From: CAVXWV01 sp963695415
GTDB lineage: Bacteria > Chloroflexota > Anaerolineae > Anaerolineales > UBA4823
Direction: 5' to 3'
NCBI GenBank assembly: GCA_963695415.1
Contig: CAVOGL010000005.1
Location: forward strand, 9,502 to 73,501
DNA length: 64,000 nt
A program made the translations under genes and the position numbers. This document shows positions 25,226 to 36,900 of this stretch, in pieces. The first letter of the stretch is position 1; each line of letters opens with the position of its first letter. The notes under the pieces are model-generated. The model worked only from the letters and a program-made list of their open reading frames with translations, was not told the origin of the DNA and did no database searches.

Positions 25226-26500
25226 TCAATTACTTTTATTCTTAACTAAAGGAACGAAGATCCTCTCTCCAACATATTCGAATGCTCCGATGTCACACAC
25301 AGCCACCTGATCCTGATCACCATCAAATGGACGAGGAAAACCTCGTTGATCCATACCTGGACACGCAATCGCATTACCCCCATCCCCTGCCGCATCTATC
25401 GCCGGACTGCCGACTAACAAGGCGTGCGTGAGGGTAGCTCCACCGTTATCTTTTAGAATCCCAAGTTGGGGATCTTCAACCAGGATCGTACTATCGCAAG
25501 TCGTATCACTGCCAATATTGTGATGACCAGCATCGATGAGTGATGTGCATGCCTTTTTCCCTTCTTCAGCCGTGATGATCGAGTTATAGATTTCTATTAC
25601 CAGCGGGTCATGAATTGCCCACCCATTCGAATTAGCTGTGTTGACGTTATTTGTTATCGTGGAGTAGTGAATTTTAAGATCCGCATCATTCCACTGGCTG
25701 ATCCCGCCCCCATTCGCAGTCGCAGTATTTCCACTGATGGTGGTGTTGATCAGAATTGCCAGATTGTTGTTTGCGAAACCACCGCCATATTCTGCCATAT
25801 TTTCAGCAATCAGGCACCCATCCAGCAGGATATAATCAGAACCTCCCTGGTAAATCCCACCTCCTTCACCGGATGTTACATTTCCGGTGAACTGGCAGTC
25901 TCTAGCTTCCAAATCACCGTTTGCGTACAACCCACCACCGTACGAATAACCTTCCCCCAGGTTGTCACGCAATGCAACCCGGATGAGAGTCAGAGCACTG
26001 TTTGAATTGTATTGACGGATTCCGGCTCCAGTTTTACTATCTCCAATCTTCCCATGACGAACAGTCAAATCGGTGAATTCAACAGAGATCGTTGCGTCTC
26101 CTGAAATTTCGATTACGCGATCTATCCCAACGGATGCGGATGCTCCTGCCTGGATGATGGTCTGGTCCATGCCTTCGCCTTCCAGGTTGACGGTGGCGAG
26201 GATGTCGAGGTCTCCCGTAGCATTGTTGTCTTCCTCGGAACCAGCCAGGCTCAGGGTATAAATCCCGGCTGGGATATGGATGGTGTAGGTGTTCCCAGCA
26301 TCAGCGTTTGCCTTGCTGATCGCCCCGCGCAGGCTGCAGTCATTCGCTGCAGATGTACAAGCCTGGTATGCAGGATCGTTCGAGTCACTGGTGGTGTCAA
26401 TAGTGATGGATGTATCAATAGCTCGAACATCGTTGACGACTAACAGAACACCAACAAGTAAGATAACTACAAAACTGATTCGAACAGAAGTGCTTCTCAT
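25226..26500 (-). CDS. Secreted beta-helix CSLREA protein
   Basis: An intact 424-residue paralogue of the gene at 23910. The start is MRSTSVRISF at 26500, after AAGGAG (the open frame extends further but lacks a site). The signal peptide VVILLVGVLLVVNDVRA is cleaved before IDTSITIDT. CSLREA motif NDCSLRGAISKANAD near residue 50, beta-helix repeats in the middle, tail DNGGATLTHALLVGSPAIDA, and a C-terminal FVPLVKN tag. Probably exported and surface-bound, with a role in polysaccharide or cell contact by analogy only. Confidence 0.8.
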   Translation of the reverse strand: MRSTSVRISFVVILLVGVLLVVNDVRAIDTSITIDTTSDSNDPAYQACTSAANDCSLRGAISKANADAGNTYTIHIPAGIYTLSLAGSEEDNNATGDLDILATVNLEGEGMDQTIIQAGASASVGIDRVIEISGDATISVEFTDLTVRHGKIGDSKTGAGIRQYNSNSALTLIRVALRDNLGEGYSYGGGLYANGDLEARDCQFTGNVTSGEGGGIYQGGSDYILLDGCLIAENMAEYGGGFANNNLAILINTTISGNTATANGGGISQWNDADLKIHYSTITNNVNTANSNGWAIHDPLVIEIYNSIITAEEGKKACTSLIDAGHHNIGSDTTCDSTILVEDPQLGILKDNGGATLTHALLVGSPAIDAAGDGGNAIACPGMDQRGFPRPFDGDQDQVAVCDIGAFEYVGERIFVPLVKNKSN

Positions 26501-26647
26501 GGGTAGCTCCTTTTTGATCGCTTTAAAGGAAACTGAATACGGGTATGATGCTGGATCGGACACTACCAATAAATTATTCCCCAGCTAAAATTATACTGTA
26601 ATTTTTCGATGAAATTTTCAACCAAACCGAATAACCAAAAAGAGATT

Positions 26648-27818
26648 TCATTCAGTGACTCTAAGCACCATCCCTTGTCCCGGTGCCAGCCAGTTGTTTT
26701 CCCCTGCCAGGGGCTGAAGCTGTCCATTGAACGGTGAAAGCATCTCTAATTCCCATCCGGGTTCTGCCAGCTCAAGATGGAAATTGCTGGAATGGTGGAA
26801 ATGCTTATTCACCAGCACAAGCCAACGACTGCCATCCAATTCGTGGACAAACTCACCCACCAGGAACTGGGCGTGTGTTCCCCTTGACCGCCCGAACCCA
26901 GGCGCTGTCATCAGCCTGCCGGCATCCTTCCGGCACATCACCAAAATGATATACCCGCCGCGAGTTCAGATTCAGGAGTGTGGGGGCTATCTGAGCTAAT
27001 TGGTGAGAAACATTCTGCAAGTGATCCCAGGTTGCCGTACGCTTGCCAAACTGGTCAACGGGCGAAAGGCGGTAATTGCCCACCTCAGGAGCAATGTAGG
27101 TGAACCAGCTGATCCCTTTACCGCCATAAGCCAGGGTGGTGAACAACTGGAATCTTATCCCGGCAGGGGAAGGCTCCGCATAGGTGAAATGTGCATTCGA
27201 CAGGACGATGTTCCAGAATGGGAGCGAGTATTCAGCCGATAACCTGCGGATCACTTCCAGGTTGGAAAAGTAGGAAGGTCGCAGGTTACCATCCTCGAAA
27301 AGGGCATAATGATCATAAGAGACAAACTGCGGCTGAACGGTCTCGATGTACATGCGCACGTATTCTTCATACGTTGCTGCTCCCAATTGTTCCGCAGAGG
27401 CGTAGTTTGGGAACAAGTTAATGTAAACCGGATGATCAGGATCCGCTTCCCTGAAAGCGGCAGCAACCTGCGCCAGACCCGGGAACTCGCTGGCATGCGG
27501 CTCATCCTTCACACAATAACCCGCCAGTGCTGGATGGTCTCCCACCTCGGCAGCAAGGCTGCGGGCATTGAGCTTGAGTTGGGTGGGATCGATATTTCGG
27601 AAATCATAATCCATGCTGCGCGGGTCATACACATAGCCCTGTAATCCTGCCTCACACACTTTATCCAGGTCTTCGGGCAGGATGAAACCTGCCTGGTTGA
27701 TCCCGCAGTCTTTCATACCTTTGAGGACATCTGCATTGCTCAGGCTGGTCTCCCAGCGGGTTGTGGAAAACCCCCAGGCGAGATTTGGAAAGTACGGAAA
27801 AAGTTGTTTTTCTGCCAT
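26648..27818 (-). CDS. TIM-barrel glycosidase-like protein, frameshifted near 26880
   Basis: Start MAEKQLFPYF at 27818 after GGAGGAG. The N-terminal 300 residues form a barrel: GMKDCGINQAGFILPEDLDK, GYCVKDEPHASEFPGL with a likely acid residue in DEP, PDHPVYINLFPNY, FVSYDHYALF, and GGKGISWFTY. At about 26880 a premature TGA follows GNTRPVPGG. In the next frame HAQFLVGEFVHELDGSRWLV and a C-terminal beta domain continue to 26648. The whole resembles uncharacterised GH42/GH5-like proteins of polysaccharide gene clusters. No signal peptide. Confidence 0.65.
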
Positions 27819-27981
27819 ATCTCCTCCGTTTAAATCACACACTTATAAATAATTCTAGTCGAACCAATCAGGTTCACCGACAACATTCATCGATAACAGT
27901 ATGAAGCGTCTGGTAAGAAATCCTACCTTTACGCTTTTATACCAGAAAAATTCATCCTTTACATCCTGATCGGCTCCACTT

Positions 27982-28024
27982 CCGGGAACCTCTTCGAAAA
28001 TCCGAAGAGGTTCCCGGCTTTTAA
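27982..28024 (+). terminator. Strong hairpin, likely intrinsic terminator
   Basis: CCGGGAACCTCTTCG (27982-27996) pairs perfectly with CGAAGAGGTTCCCGG (28003-28017) around 6 bases and is followed by CTTTT. It is the main feature of the 320-base gap between the divergent genes at 27818 and 28139. No plus-strand gene lies upstream. The rest of the gap holds the divergent promoters, not resolved. Confidence 0.55.
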
Positions 28025-28138
28025 GCCTTCCCCACGATTTCCCCACGCCCACCCGCTTTCTCCCCACATTCTACCCGGCATTGTCCCCACTCACATTCGC
28101 GATGCTGGAGTCAGGACGAAAACAAAAGGAGAAAGCCA

Positions 28139-28910
28139 ATGAACCGCAAAATCCTGACCCTCAGCACCCTGACCATCCTGATCCTGACCATCTTCGCCAG
28201 CGCTTGCTCAGACACAACCCCCACGCGCGAATCTCTTCAGGAGATCCCCAACCAGTCAGCCCTCCTACAGGCAGCCCAGGAATACCTGCCTGTAGGCATT
28301 CAAATCCCCTCAAGAACTCCCCGCCCGGATCAGCGAGCCGCAGCTGTTGGCTGCCTGGATCAGCCTTCACGAGCAGACAGAAAATATCACAGTCTGGGAT
28401 GGCAGCAGCTGGAGTGGTCGCAGGTTGGCACAATTCTTACTGGACAACAATGTCTCCGTCAGTTGGAGCACCCCGGATGTATGCCAATACTCCTGCACCA
28501 AACGTCCGTTGTGCGAGACCGAAGACTGCGCTCGCAAGAATGAATCCGATTACCCCATCTACATCGACACGGCGCTGAAATCAGCATCAATCCAGAAACT
28601 CGCCGGCACCCTGGCACACGAAGCCTATCACCACACTGAGCCCTTCGGTAAGATCAAGGACACTCTCTTTGAAGAATACTGGGCGTTCAAGGTCGGGTCA
28701 GCCATCTCCGGCGAATCCTGGGGACCACTCGTCGAAGGTGATGAGTACAAGCCGGTTTGCCTGAACAAGTGGTTCGGCAGCAGTGGTTTCGTGACCACCT
28801 ACGATATGCCCGAATATCCACAGCAAATCTCCCAGACAACAATATCCGCTGATGACGTCTGCCGCTACCAATCCAACATCAATCCGGATGCCATGGTAAC
28901 TGGACCTTGA
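28139..28910 (+). CDS. Putative lipoprotein zinc metallopeptidase, frameshifted near 28298
   Basis: The start MNRKILTLSTLTILILTIFA continues to a lipobox SAC at residues 21-23. After YLPVG the frame fails near 28298. A one-base shift continues FKSPQELPARISEPQLLAAW to the stop at 28910. In the second part the cysteine-rich stretch CQYSCTKRPLCETEDC is followed by LAGTLAHEAYHHTEPFG. HEAYH fits the HExxH zinc site, with the EEY 20 residues later as a possible third ligand (gluzincin type). No family recognised. It would be an exported, membrane-anchored protease of about 256 residues. Confidence 0.5.
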
Positions 28911-28964
28911 GAATACTTCTTCTCTCTTTTAGAAACTGCCGGGAATGTTTCCGGCAGTTTCGAT

Positions 28965-29988
28965 TCAACCAATCAGTTTTTCATAAATGTAGCGTACATT
29001 CGTCTCAAACCGCCCTCTGCTGCCGTACAACCACTCCCGGTAGGGTTCAGGGAACTGGATTTTGAGAGCATCCTCGACTGATCCCCCATTTCTAACCACT
29101 TCTCCGACCCAGTTCTTCCAGCATGTCAAAATAACCCATCTGCAAAACCAGGTCTTCTTTAGAACCCACCGGACCATGCCCGGGAACGAAAATTTCGTAT
29201 TGCGAATTCGAGGAAGTACTGCACCTGTTCCCGGTATCCATCGATGTCGCAGAACCCCATGAACGGCTGGCAGTCGAAAAAACCGATGTCACCTATGAAG
29301 GCGATACGCTCCTCGGTCAGCAGCAGGGCAACATCTTCCTCAGAATGCCCGCGTCCCATCGAGCGGAACTCGACCGCCGAGGGAAACTCGGACGCCGAGG
29401 GGAACCCAGCCGCTGAGTGAAACTCAGCCACTCGCTGGCTGCCATAGAGCATTAGCGAGCCATCGAAAACGATATCCGGGTAGCGCGGTTCGTAGACCGC
29501 CATCTCATCCAGAACCGTTCGTGCCATCACGATCGATTGCGCCAGTCCTGATTTCTCGCGGGGTCCGGCTCTGCCGCATATTTCGCTTCCAATTCCATTA
29601 ACCAATCCTGCCATTCAGATGGCTGCTGGTATTCCTCGATCATATTCTCTCCCCACTCGAGAGCCACTTTCCGGACCGAAGGGGTGGAGACCAGCGAGGT
29701 TGTCTTATCAAAAGCGGAGGCACCGATCCAGTGGTCATTGTGCGCGTGGGTGAGCAGGATCAGTTCTACCGGGCGGTGGAAAAGCTTTTCGGCAGCCTGG
29801 CGCAAATCACCTCCTGCTGCCATCGAGTTGAAAGCATCCACCAGGACCGTACGTTCACCCAGGTTGATCAAACCGGCGTTGGAGTACGCCGCCCCACCCT
29901 GTTTATGGGTGCAGGCAATCACACCGGGCGACAGCGGTTCCAGGGAAAAGTGTTTCGATTGGGGGAAATCATTCAAGGTCATCGGCAC
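28965..29988 (-). pseudogene. MBL-fold metallohydrolase with three frameshifts
   Basis: Start MPMTLNDFPQ at 29988. The metal site THAHNDHWIGA (HxHxDH) is intact near residue 80. The frame then changes near 29570, 29200 and 29110. Joined by hand, the pieces give GHSEEDV, IGDIGFFDCQPFMG, VPGHGPVGSKEDL and a C-terminal YGSRGRFETNVRYIYEKL, a complete MBL hydrolase of about 340 residues. Three indels in one gene suggest real decay, but the same pattern could come from poor base calling. A four-fold 18-base repeat lies inside it. Confidence 0.65.
29354..29425 (-). repeat. Four tandem 18-bp units inside the MBL gene
   Basis: Read on the minus strand, four imperfect 18-base units encode EFHSAA, GFPSAS, EFPSAV and EFRSMG. 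They sit just before the GHSEEDV metal motif, where MBL proteins have a surface loop. The repeat keeps the frame. Confidence 0.7.
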
Positions 29989-30090
29989 CTCCCGCCAGTG
30001 AATATTGACAGCAGCTTTCGATTAATTATATCCGCTACATTTACACGAGAAACTCGAAGTCGAGGTATCATTAAGGCAGCCCTCCATTCC

Positions 30091-31234
30091 ATGTTGCCAT
30101 CCTCTGACCAACCTTCGGTGCGACTCGCCCTGGACACAATCTTGCGTATACCAAATCCAGGTATTCCCAGCTGTATGTTGCACGTGATGCAGCACGACCA
30201 CATCGAGCGTCTGGCAGGATCCAACCCGGACAGTTACCTGTCATGATCCTCACGGGATCTACATCCGCATGCAGCAGAACATCGGCACCTGTCTTTTGGA
30301 CCAGTACCTGGCGGAGAACCCGCTGACCATGGGAGATTCCGGTTTTGATCCCGGTTCCACCCGCACTGCCACCACTGGATTGGAGGCGGTACAACTGGAC
30401 GGGATCGCCATCCGTTCAGCGGAATCCGTGGTCGAGCACCTGGAGACCGTCGAATTTCCCTCTTTACGAAACAGGATCCTTGATTTTGATATAAATTCTG
30501 TGAAATCAAGCATCATTCAGGCTGAAGCAGAACTGCAAGACATGTTGGGACCTTCGATCTTGAAATGCCCTTACGGGATCACCCTATTCCCGGTTCTGGA
30601 TTATGCCAGATACGGGTACTTGCCCTATTTTCAAGCATACGCATTATTTCCGGATGTGATCGAAAAGCATTTCAAACTGCAGGCAGACCTTGCGGAATTA
30701 CACAACAAGGCAGCCGCGCAGGCGATCATGGATGGAAACCTGCCCCCATTGATCCGGTTGGATCATGACATGGCTGATTCACGCGGCACGCTGGTCAGCC
30801 TGCAGTCTCTGGACCGCCTCTGGTTCCCCCATTTCACCCGCAGCATCCAGCCTCTGCTCCACGCCAATATCAAGCTGATCTGGCACTGCGACGGAAACCT
30901 GATGGGGATGGTGCCGCGGCTCCTGGATGTGGGATTGTCAGGATTCCAGGGATTCCAGTATGAAGACGGCATGGATTACTGTCAGATCTGCAGGATGAAA
31001 ACCAGGGACGGCGAGAGTTTACTGATCATCGCCGGTGTCTCGGTCACGCGCACGCTGCCTTTCGAGAGTCCCGGAGACGTGCGTCGCGAGCTGATGTGGC
31101 TGGCGGAGAACGGACCACCGACCGGTCTGTTCCTGGGCGCCTCCAGCTCGATCCTCCCGGGCACCCCCTGGGACAACCTGCACACCCTGGTGGAGGGACT
31201 GCGCCATTACCAGAAAAGGAGAAATAAAAAATGA
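30091..31234 (+). CDS. UroD-like (MtaA/CmuA family) protein, frameshifted near 30235
   Basis: Start probably ATG 30091 (MLPSSDQPSVRLALDTILR). The first 50 codons read NPGIPSCMLHVMQHDHIERL and end prematurely at 30246. One shift near 30235 joins HDPHGIYIRMQQNIGTC and the rest of the barrel to 31234. WHCDGNLMGMVPRLLDVGL corresponds to the HxCG-type region of uroporphyrinogen-decarboxylase-like methyltransferases, altered here. Members move methyl groups between corrinoids and substrates or lack known activity. The stop overlaps the next gene by ATGA, so this is the first gene of a three-gene operon with two FAD enzymes. Confidence 0.7.
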
Positions 31235-32536
31235 TCCGTCGAGAAAACATTGAACACCTGGTCCCGCAAAACGGAGTTGCCTATGATGTCATCGTTGCTG
31301 GAGGAGGCCCTGCCGGGATCGGTGCGGCAATAGGTTCTGCCCTCCAGGGTGCCAGGACGCTGATCCTGGAAGGGCGTAGCTTCTTCGGTGGCGTGGCAGC
31401 AGTGGCGATGTGGATGCCGATGAACCGCTTGCTGCAGGATGCAGGTAAACGCAGTGACGTCCACCAGCTGCTGGTCGATAAGATCTTGTCCTACCAACCG
31501 CCAGCTGCCATCCCTGGAAAAAGTGACATGATCAATGGCGATGGTCTGAACGTCCACCCGGATTACCTGCGCCTGGCATGCTTCGAGCTTTTCGAAGAGC
31601 ATAGTGTCCACTACCGCCTGTACAGCCCGGTGACCGGGGTAGTCATGGATGGCAATTGTTTGAAAGGCGTGGTGACAACCAGCAAGGATGGGCTGCAGCA
31701 ATTTTCAGGAGGCGTCATCATCGACGCAACCGGCGATGGGGACGTTGCGCATCTGGCAGGGGCAGAAATGGTCTACGGCATGGAGGAAGATGGTCGCCAT
31801 ATGCCCATCTCGCTCGTGTTTGCCCTGGCGAATGTAGACACTGAAAAGTTCTTTGATTACCTCGATGCCCGACAGGAAGAATTCCAGGAGATCCTGGATC
31901 AGTCCTTTGCAGACGGGTATGCCATCGCCGCCTGGTACAGCTTCGACCGCACGACCATCCCGGGTGTGGTCAATGTCAATAACGGCGCGCTGCGCCAGAT
32001 CGGTAACCTGGACGGCACCCGTGCGCAGCACCTGACGATTGCTGAACGCGCAGGCATCCAGGTAGCGGTGGATCTGGTCGCTGTGGCACGAGAAAAACAG
32101 ATCCCGGGTCTGGAGGAGTGCTACCTGGTGCGGGTAGGCGCCCATGCAGGCGTGCGTGATACCCGCCGTCTGGTGGGTGAATATATGTTGACCGTGGAGG
32201 ATGCACGCCAGCGGTCCAGAATTTGATGACGTGGTCGCCCGGAAATTTGGTGCTATCGATGCAAACCAGCTGTTCATCGGCGAGATGAAATCCGGCTTTG
32301 CCTACCCCTACCGAAGCATGTTGCCCAGGAAGATCGAATACCTGCTGGTCGCCGGACGCTGCGCCTCAGCCACGTTCCTCGGTCACGCTGCCGGGAAGAG
32401 CATGGGCAACATGATGGCGCTGGGTCAGGCTGCCGGGGTGGCTGCAGCAATGAGTGTGCAGCAGCATGTTCTTCCCCGCGATCTGGATGTGGGTTCTCTT
32501 CAATCATCGTTGCGGAACATGGGCGTCTTGATTTAG
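31231..32536 (+). CDS. FAD-dependent oxidoreductase, frameshifted near 32205
   Basis: The dinucleotide-binding motif VIVAGGGPAGIGAAIGSALQ lies near residue 20, then EGRSFFGGVAAV and the second FAD contact IIDATGDGDVAHLAGAEMVY: the FAD_oxidored (PF12831) layout. The frame breaks near 32205 and goes on in the next frame as PEFDDVVARKFGAID to the C-terminal FAD loop LVAGRCASATFLGHAAGKSM and the stop at 32536. It overlaps the UroD-like gene by 4 bases and is followed after 13 bases by a related FAD gene. Substrate unknown, probably a hydroxylated compound or sugar derivative. Confidence 0.8.
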
Positions 32537-32549
32537 GAGTAACGGTGAA

Positions 32550-33986
32550 ATGGAACATTACGACACGATAGTGTTGGGCGGTGGGTCCGCCGGGATTACC
32601 GCCGCCATCCAGGCTGGTCGGGCAGGGGTGCGCACGCTGCTGGTGGAAAAGAACGGCATTCTGGGCGGTACGATGATACCGGGGGGAGTTAATTACCCCG
32701 GTCTGTTCCATGCATGGGGCAGGCAGGTGGTTGCCGGGATCGGTTGGGATCTGGTAAAAAGGACGGTCTCGCTCTCTGGAGGCGAGCTGCCAGATTTCAC
32801 ACTTCCAGACCAACCGCACTGGAAGCAGCAGGTGCGCGTTGACCGGGCACTTTTAGCCGCGCTGGCGGATGAAGCTGTACTCGCTGCCGGGGTAAAACCG
32901 CTGTTCCACACCATGGTTGCACAGGTTCAAAAGATTGCGAATACATGGAACCTGACCCTGTGCACCAAAGAAGGTTTGCAAACCTTTTCCTGTACGGTTC
33001 TGGTTGACTGCACCGGTGACGCCAATGGTAGCGGTTTGGCGGGGTTCGAGCGCCGGATGAATCCAGAATTACAACCGGGAACGCTGATTTTCCGCCTGGG
33101 AGGTTACCGTGCTGAGGATGTGGACATCGAAGCGATCACCCGGGCTGCGATGAAAGCAATCAGGGCAGGAGACCTGCTGCGAACGGATTTCTCATACAGC
33201 CAGCCGATGGTAGAAAATTTCCTGCGCAATCGGGGAGAGAACGCCATGCATGTACCCGATATCGATGGCAGCACCAGCGCCGGTCGCACGCAGGCTGAGA
33301 TCAAAGGTCGCCAGGCGCTCCTGCGCCTTTACCGCTTCCTGCGGATTCAGCCTGGACTGGAGGACCTGACCATCGATTATTGTGCCCCGGAGGTGGGCAT
33401 CCGCGAAACCTGGACCATTGCAGGGAAAAAGACGATCTGCGCAGAGGATTATGCCAGCGGAAAAATGTGGGATGATGCGGTTTGTTACAGTTTCTACCCG
33501 ATTGACATCCACCGCAGCGATGAAAGTGGATTGGATCTGAGACCTCTCACACCAGGCACTTTCCCCACCATCCCCCGCGGGGCGATGCTGCCATCGGGCA
33601 GTCGTAATTTGATTGCAGCCGGTCGCTGCATTTCTGGTGACCAGGCTGCCAGCTCCGCATTCCGCACCCAGGCGACGTGCATGGCGACCGGGCAGGCTGC
33701 CGGCGCGCTGGCAGCCCTGGCGGTGAAACTGGACTGCGATGTTGAGGAAGTGCCCCTGGAGCTGCTGTTCGAGCTGCTGGCTGAACATGGTGCTATCGTC
33801 CCCGGTGAAGTGCACGTAATAATTAGAATTAACAACGTAAATTACTTGATCAAAAACTCGATATCTACTAAAATGATTGTGAAGCTTATGAACACCGCAG
33901 CACACACCGATAGAAGCTTGCAAGAAGGGGGAAGTATCAAATCTACTGTTGTATATCGCACAATAAAACCTACAACCAACCAATGA
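32550..33986 (+). CDS. FAD-dependent oxidoreductase (second), abnormal C-terminal tail
   Basis: A 478-residue FAD_oxidored protein with GGGSAGITAAIQAGRAGVRT at residue 11, GILGGTMIPGGVN, LVDCTGDANGSGLAG and the C-terminal LIAAGRCISGDQAASSAFR. Family members normally end soon after EHGAIVPG. Here the frame runs another 50 codons of unrelated, AT-rich sequence, while TAATAA stands at 33817-33822 in the neighbouring frame. A late indel probably removed the true stop. GGAGT precedes the start. Together with the preceding two genes it forms an operon. Confidence 0.8.
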   Translation: MEHYDTIVLGGGSAGITAAIQAGRAGVRTLLVEKNGILGGTMIPGGVNYPGLFHAWGRQVVAGIGWDLVKRTVSLSGGELPDFTLPDQPHWKQQVRVDRALLAALADEAVLAAGVKPLFHTMVAQVQKIANTWNLTLCTKEGLQTFSCTVLVDCTGDANGSGLAGFERRMNPELQPGTLIFRLGGYRAEDVDIEAITRAAMKAIRAGDLLRTDFSYSQPMVENFLRNRGENAMHVPDIDGSTSAGRTQAEIKGRQALLRLYRFLRIQPGLEDLTIDYCAPEVGIRETWTIAGKKTICAEDYASGKMWDDAVCYSFYPIDIHRSDESGLDLRPLTPGTFPTIPRGAMLPSGSRNLIAAGRCISGDQAASSAFRTQATCMATGQAAGALAALAVKLDCDVEEVPLELLFELLAEHGAIVPGEVHVIIRINNVNYLIKNSISTKMIVKLMNTAAHTDRSLQEGGSIKSTVVYRTIKPTTNQ

Positions 33987-33999
33987 AAAGGAGCTCTTC

Positions 34000-36900
34000 A
34001 TGAAGAATTTTCGATTCTGGAATAAGGTAATTTCGCTGGCGATGATCCTGGCATTTATCCTTGCTCTGATCCCACCACAGAATTCTGTGTCTGCATCGGC
34101 GTCAGAGCTTTTTATTTCTGAGTATATTGAAGGCAGTAGCTTCAATAAAGCCATCGAGATTTATAACGGAACCGGTGGAACTGTAGATTTATCCACCTAT
34201 AATCTAGAATTGTACTCAAACGGATCAGCGAGTGTATCGAAGAGTGTTGCCTTAAGCGGATCTTTGGGGAATGGTGACGTATTTGTTATTGCCCATGAAG
34301 ATGCAGATCCATTAATAATTGCACAAGCGGATCAAATCGATCCATCCTCAAATGTCATCAACTTCAATGGAGATGATGCCATTGTCCTAAAGAATAATGG
34401 TTATGTTGTCGATTTATTTGGTCAGGTGGGTGTAGATCCCGGAAGCCAATGGCCTGGCGGTGGTGCGGATGATACCCTGCGGCGATTGGAAACTATATGC
34501 ACCGGGGATACCAATCCAGATGATGTTTTCGATGCATCAGACGAATGGATGGTTCTTGCTAAGGATACCTTCGATGGATTAGGCTCTCATACTGCTAACT
34601 GTGACGGTAATGGCGGCCCAATTGACCCAGTGATCAACGAGTTTTCTGCAAATACGACTGGTAACCCAGATTTCGAATATATTGAAGTTTTTGGGGATCC
34701 AACAACAGACTATTCATCGTTCACTATTCTCGAGATTGAAGGCGACTCAACTAAAGGCGAAATAGACAGGATATTCCCCATTGGAACAACTGACAGCAAC
34801 GGGCTCTGGACGACAGGCGCTGGTAATCTTTCAATCGAAAATGGGACCATCACCTTAATGCTTGTTGATGGTTTCACTGGAACAACCGGCAATGATATCG
34901 ACGGTGATGATGATGGCGTGATCGATTTTATGCCTTGGGGCAGAATTGTTGACACAGTATCAGTATATGACGGGGGGACTGGAGATATTACATATGGAGT
35001 TCCAGTTCTGTTTCCGAATTATGATGGTGTGAGCAGCTTCGCTCCTGGAGGTGCTTCGCGAATACCTGATGGTTTTGACACAAACTCGACAACCGATTGG
35101 GTACGTAATGATTTTGACCTGGCTGGGATTCCAGGATTTACCGGTTCTCTCGGTCCAGGTGAGGCACTGAATACACCCGGTGTATTAAATGAAGTCTATG
35201 TTGCTCCTCCAGAAATGTGCGGGGATCCATCGCTCCTTGTCAGCGAAGTACAAGGAAGCGGACTATTCTCACCTTATGATAATCAAGAGGTGGCTGTCGA
35301 AGGTGTGGTGACGGGTGATTTCCAGAACAACGCCAGTCCTGACGATGGTGATCTCAACGGTTTCTATATTCAAGACACAATTGATGTGGTTGACGCTGAC
35401 CCAGCTACTTCGGACGGCATATTTGTGTATGCTCCATCCAGTGTTGATGTGTCAGCCGGTGATAAAGTGCGCGTGCGCGGCACCGTGGATGAGTTTGTTA
35501 CCAATAATGGCGCTTCATCCATGACTGAGATCAAGAACATCATCCAGGTTTGGGATTGTGGCACAGCAGTTGTCCCCACTCCAGTCGATGTCCTGCTGCC
35601 GGTCACAAACCTGAGTGATTACGAAGCCTTTGAAGGTATGTTGGTTCGATTTCCTCAAACATTGCGTATCGGCGAATATTTCAATTTTGACCGGTTCAAT
35701 GAGATCATCCTGACAACAACCCGGCAGTACCAACCGACGGCAATCTTTGAGCCTGGATCATTAGATTACTCAGAACTCGCGGATTTGAACGCCCGAAGCC
35801 GGATCATGATGGATGATGGTCGCACATCTCAGAATTCAGACCCAGCCATCCACCCGAACGGTCTCCCCTTCGATCTTTCCAACCTCTTCCGAGGCGGTGA
35901 TACCGTACAATCGGTGACCGGTGTGTTGGATGAAACCTACAGCTACTACCGCATTCAACCTACCCAGGTAGGTATTAATACAGCAACCAATCCGAGACCC
36001 GCTGTCCCAGATGCTGTCGGTGGCAGCTTGAAAGTGGCTTCTTTCAATGTACTCAACTACTTCACCACAATCGATACAGGTGGAGCGTTGTGCGGTCCTC
36101 CCGGTTACGAGCAAGAATGCCGCGGTGCAGACAATACCGAAGAATTCACCCGCCAGCGCGACAAGATCATTGCCGCCCTTCCACCGATTAACGCAGACGT
36201 CGTCGGTCTGATCGAGATCGAGAACAATCGCCTTCGAAGCCGTGGCAGACCTGGTCAGTCGGGTTGAACGCATTGATGGGCGCAGGCACGTATGATTATG
36301 TCGACACCGGTTACATCGGCACGGACGCGATCAAAGTCGCCCTGATCTACAAACCGGCGACGGTTAGCCTGGTCGGCAGCTCACGCCATCCTGGATTCAA
36401 GCGTGGATGCACGCTTCCTGGACGATAAGAACCGCCCGGTTCTGGCGCAGACCTTCATGGATAGCTCCACGGGTGGTGTCTTCACGGTGGCGGTCAACCA
36501 CCTCAAATCGAAGGGCTCAGATTGCAATGATGTGATGATCGATGGTGTTTATGATGTTGATAACGGTGACGGGCAGGGGAACTGCAACCTGACGCGCAAG
36601 AGCAGCGGCAGCCGCATTGGTCGACTGGTTGGCAACCGACCCGACCGGCAGCGGTGACAGCGACTACCTGATCATCGGTGACCTGAACTCGTACGACAAG
36701 GAAGACCCGATCGACGTGCTGGTGAACGCCGGTTTCACCGACCTGATCAACGCATTCCAGGGAGAGTACGCTTACTCCTACCTGTTCGACGGGCAGCTGG
36801 GCTACCTGGATTACGCCCTCGCCAGCCCCGGCTTGGTGGGTGAAGTGACCGGCACGACCGTCTGGCACATCAACGCCGATGAGCCGGACCTGATCGATTA

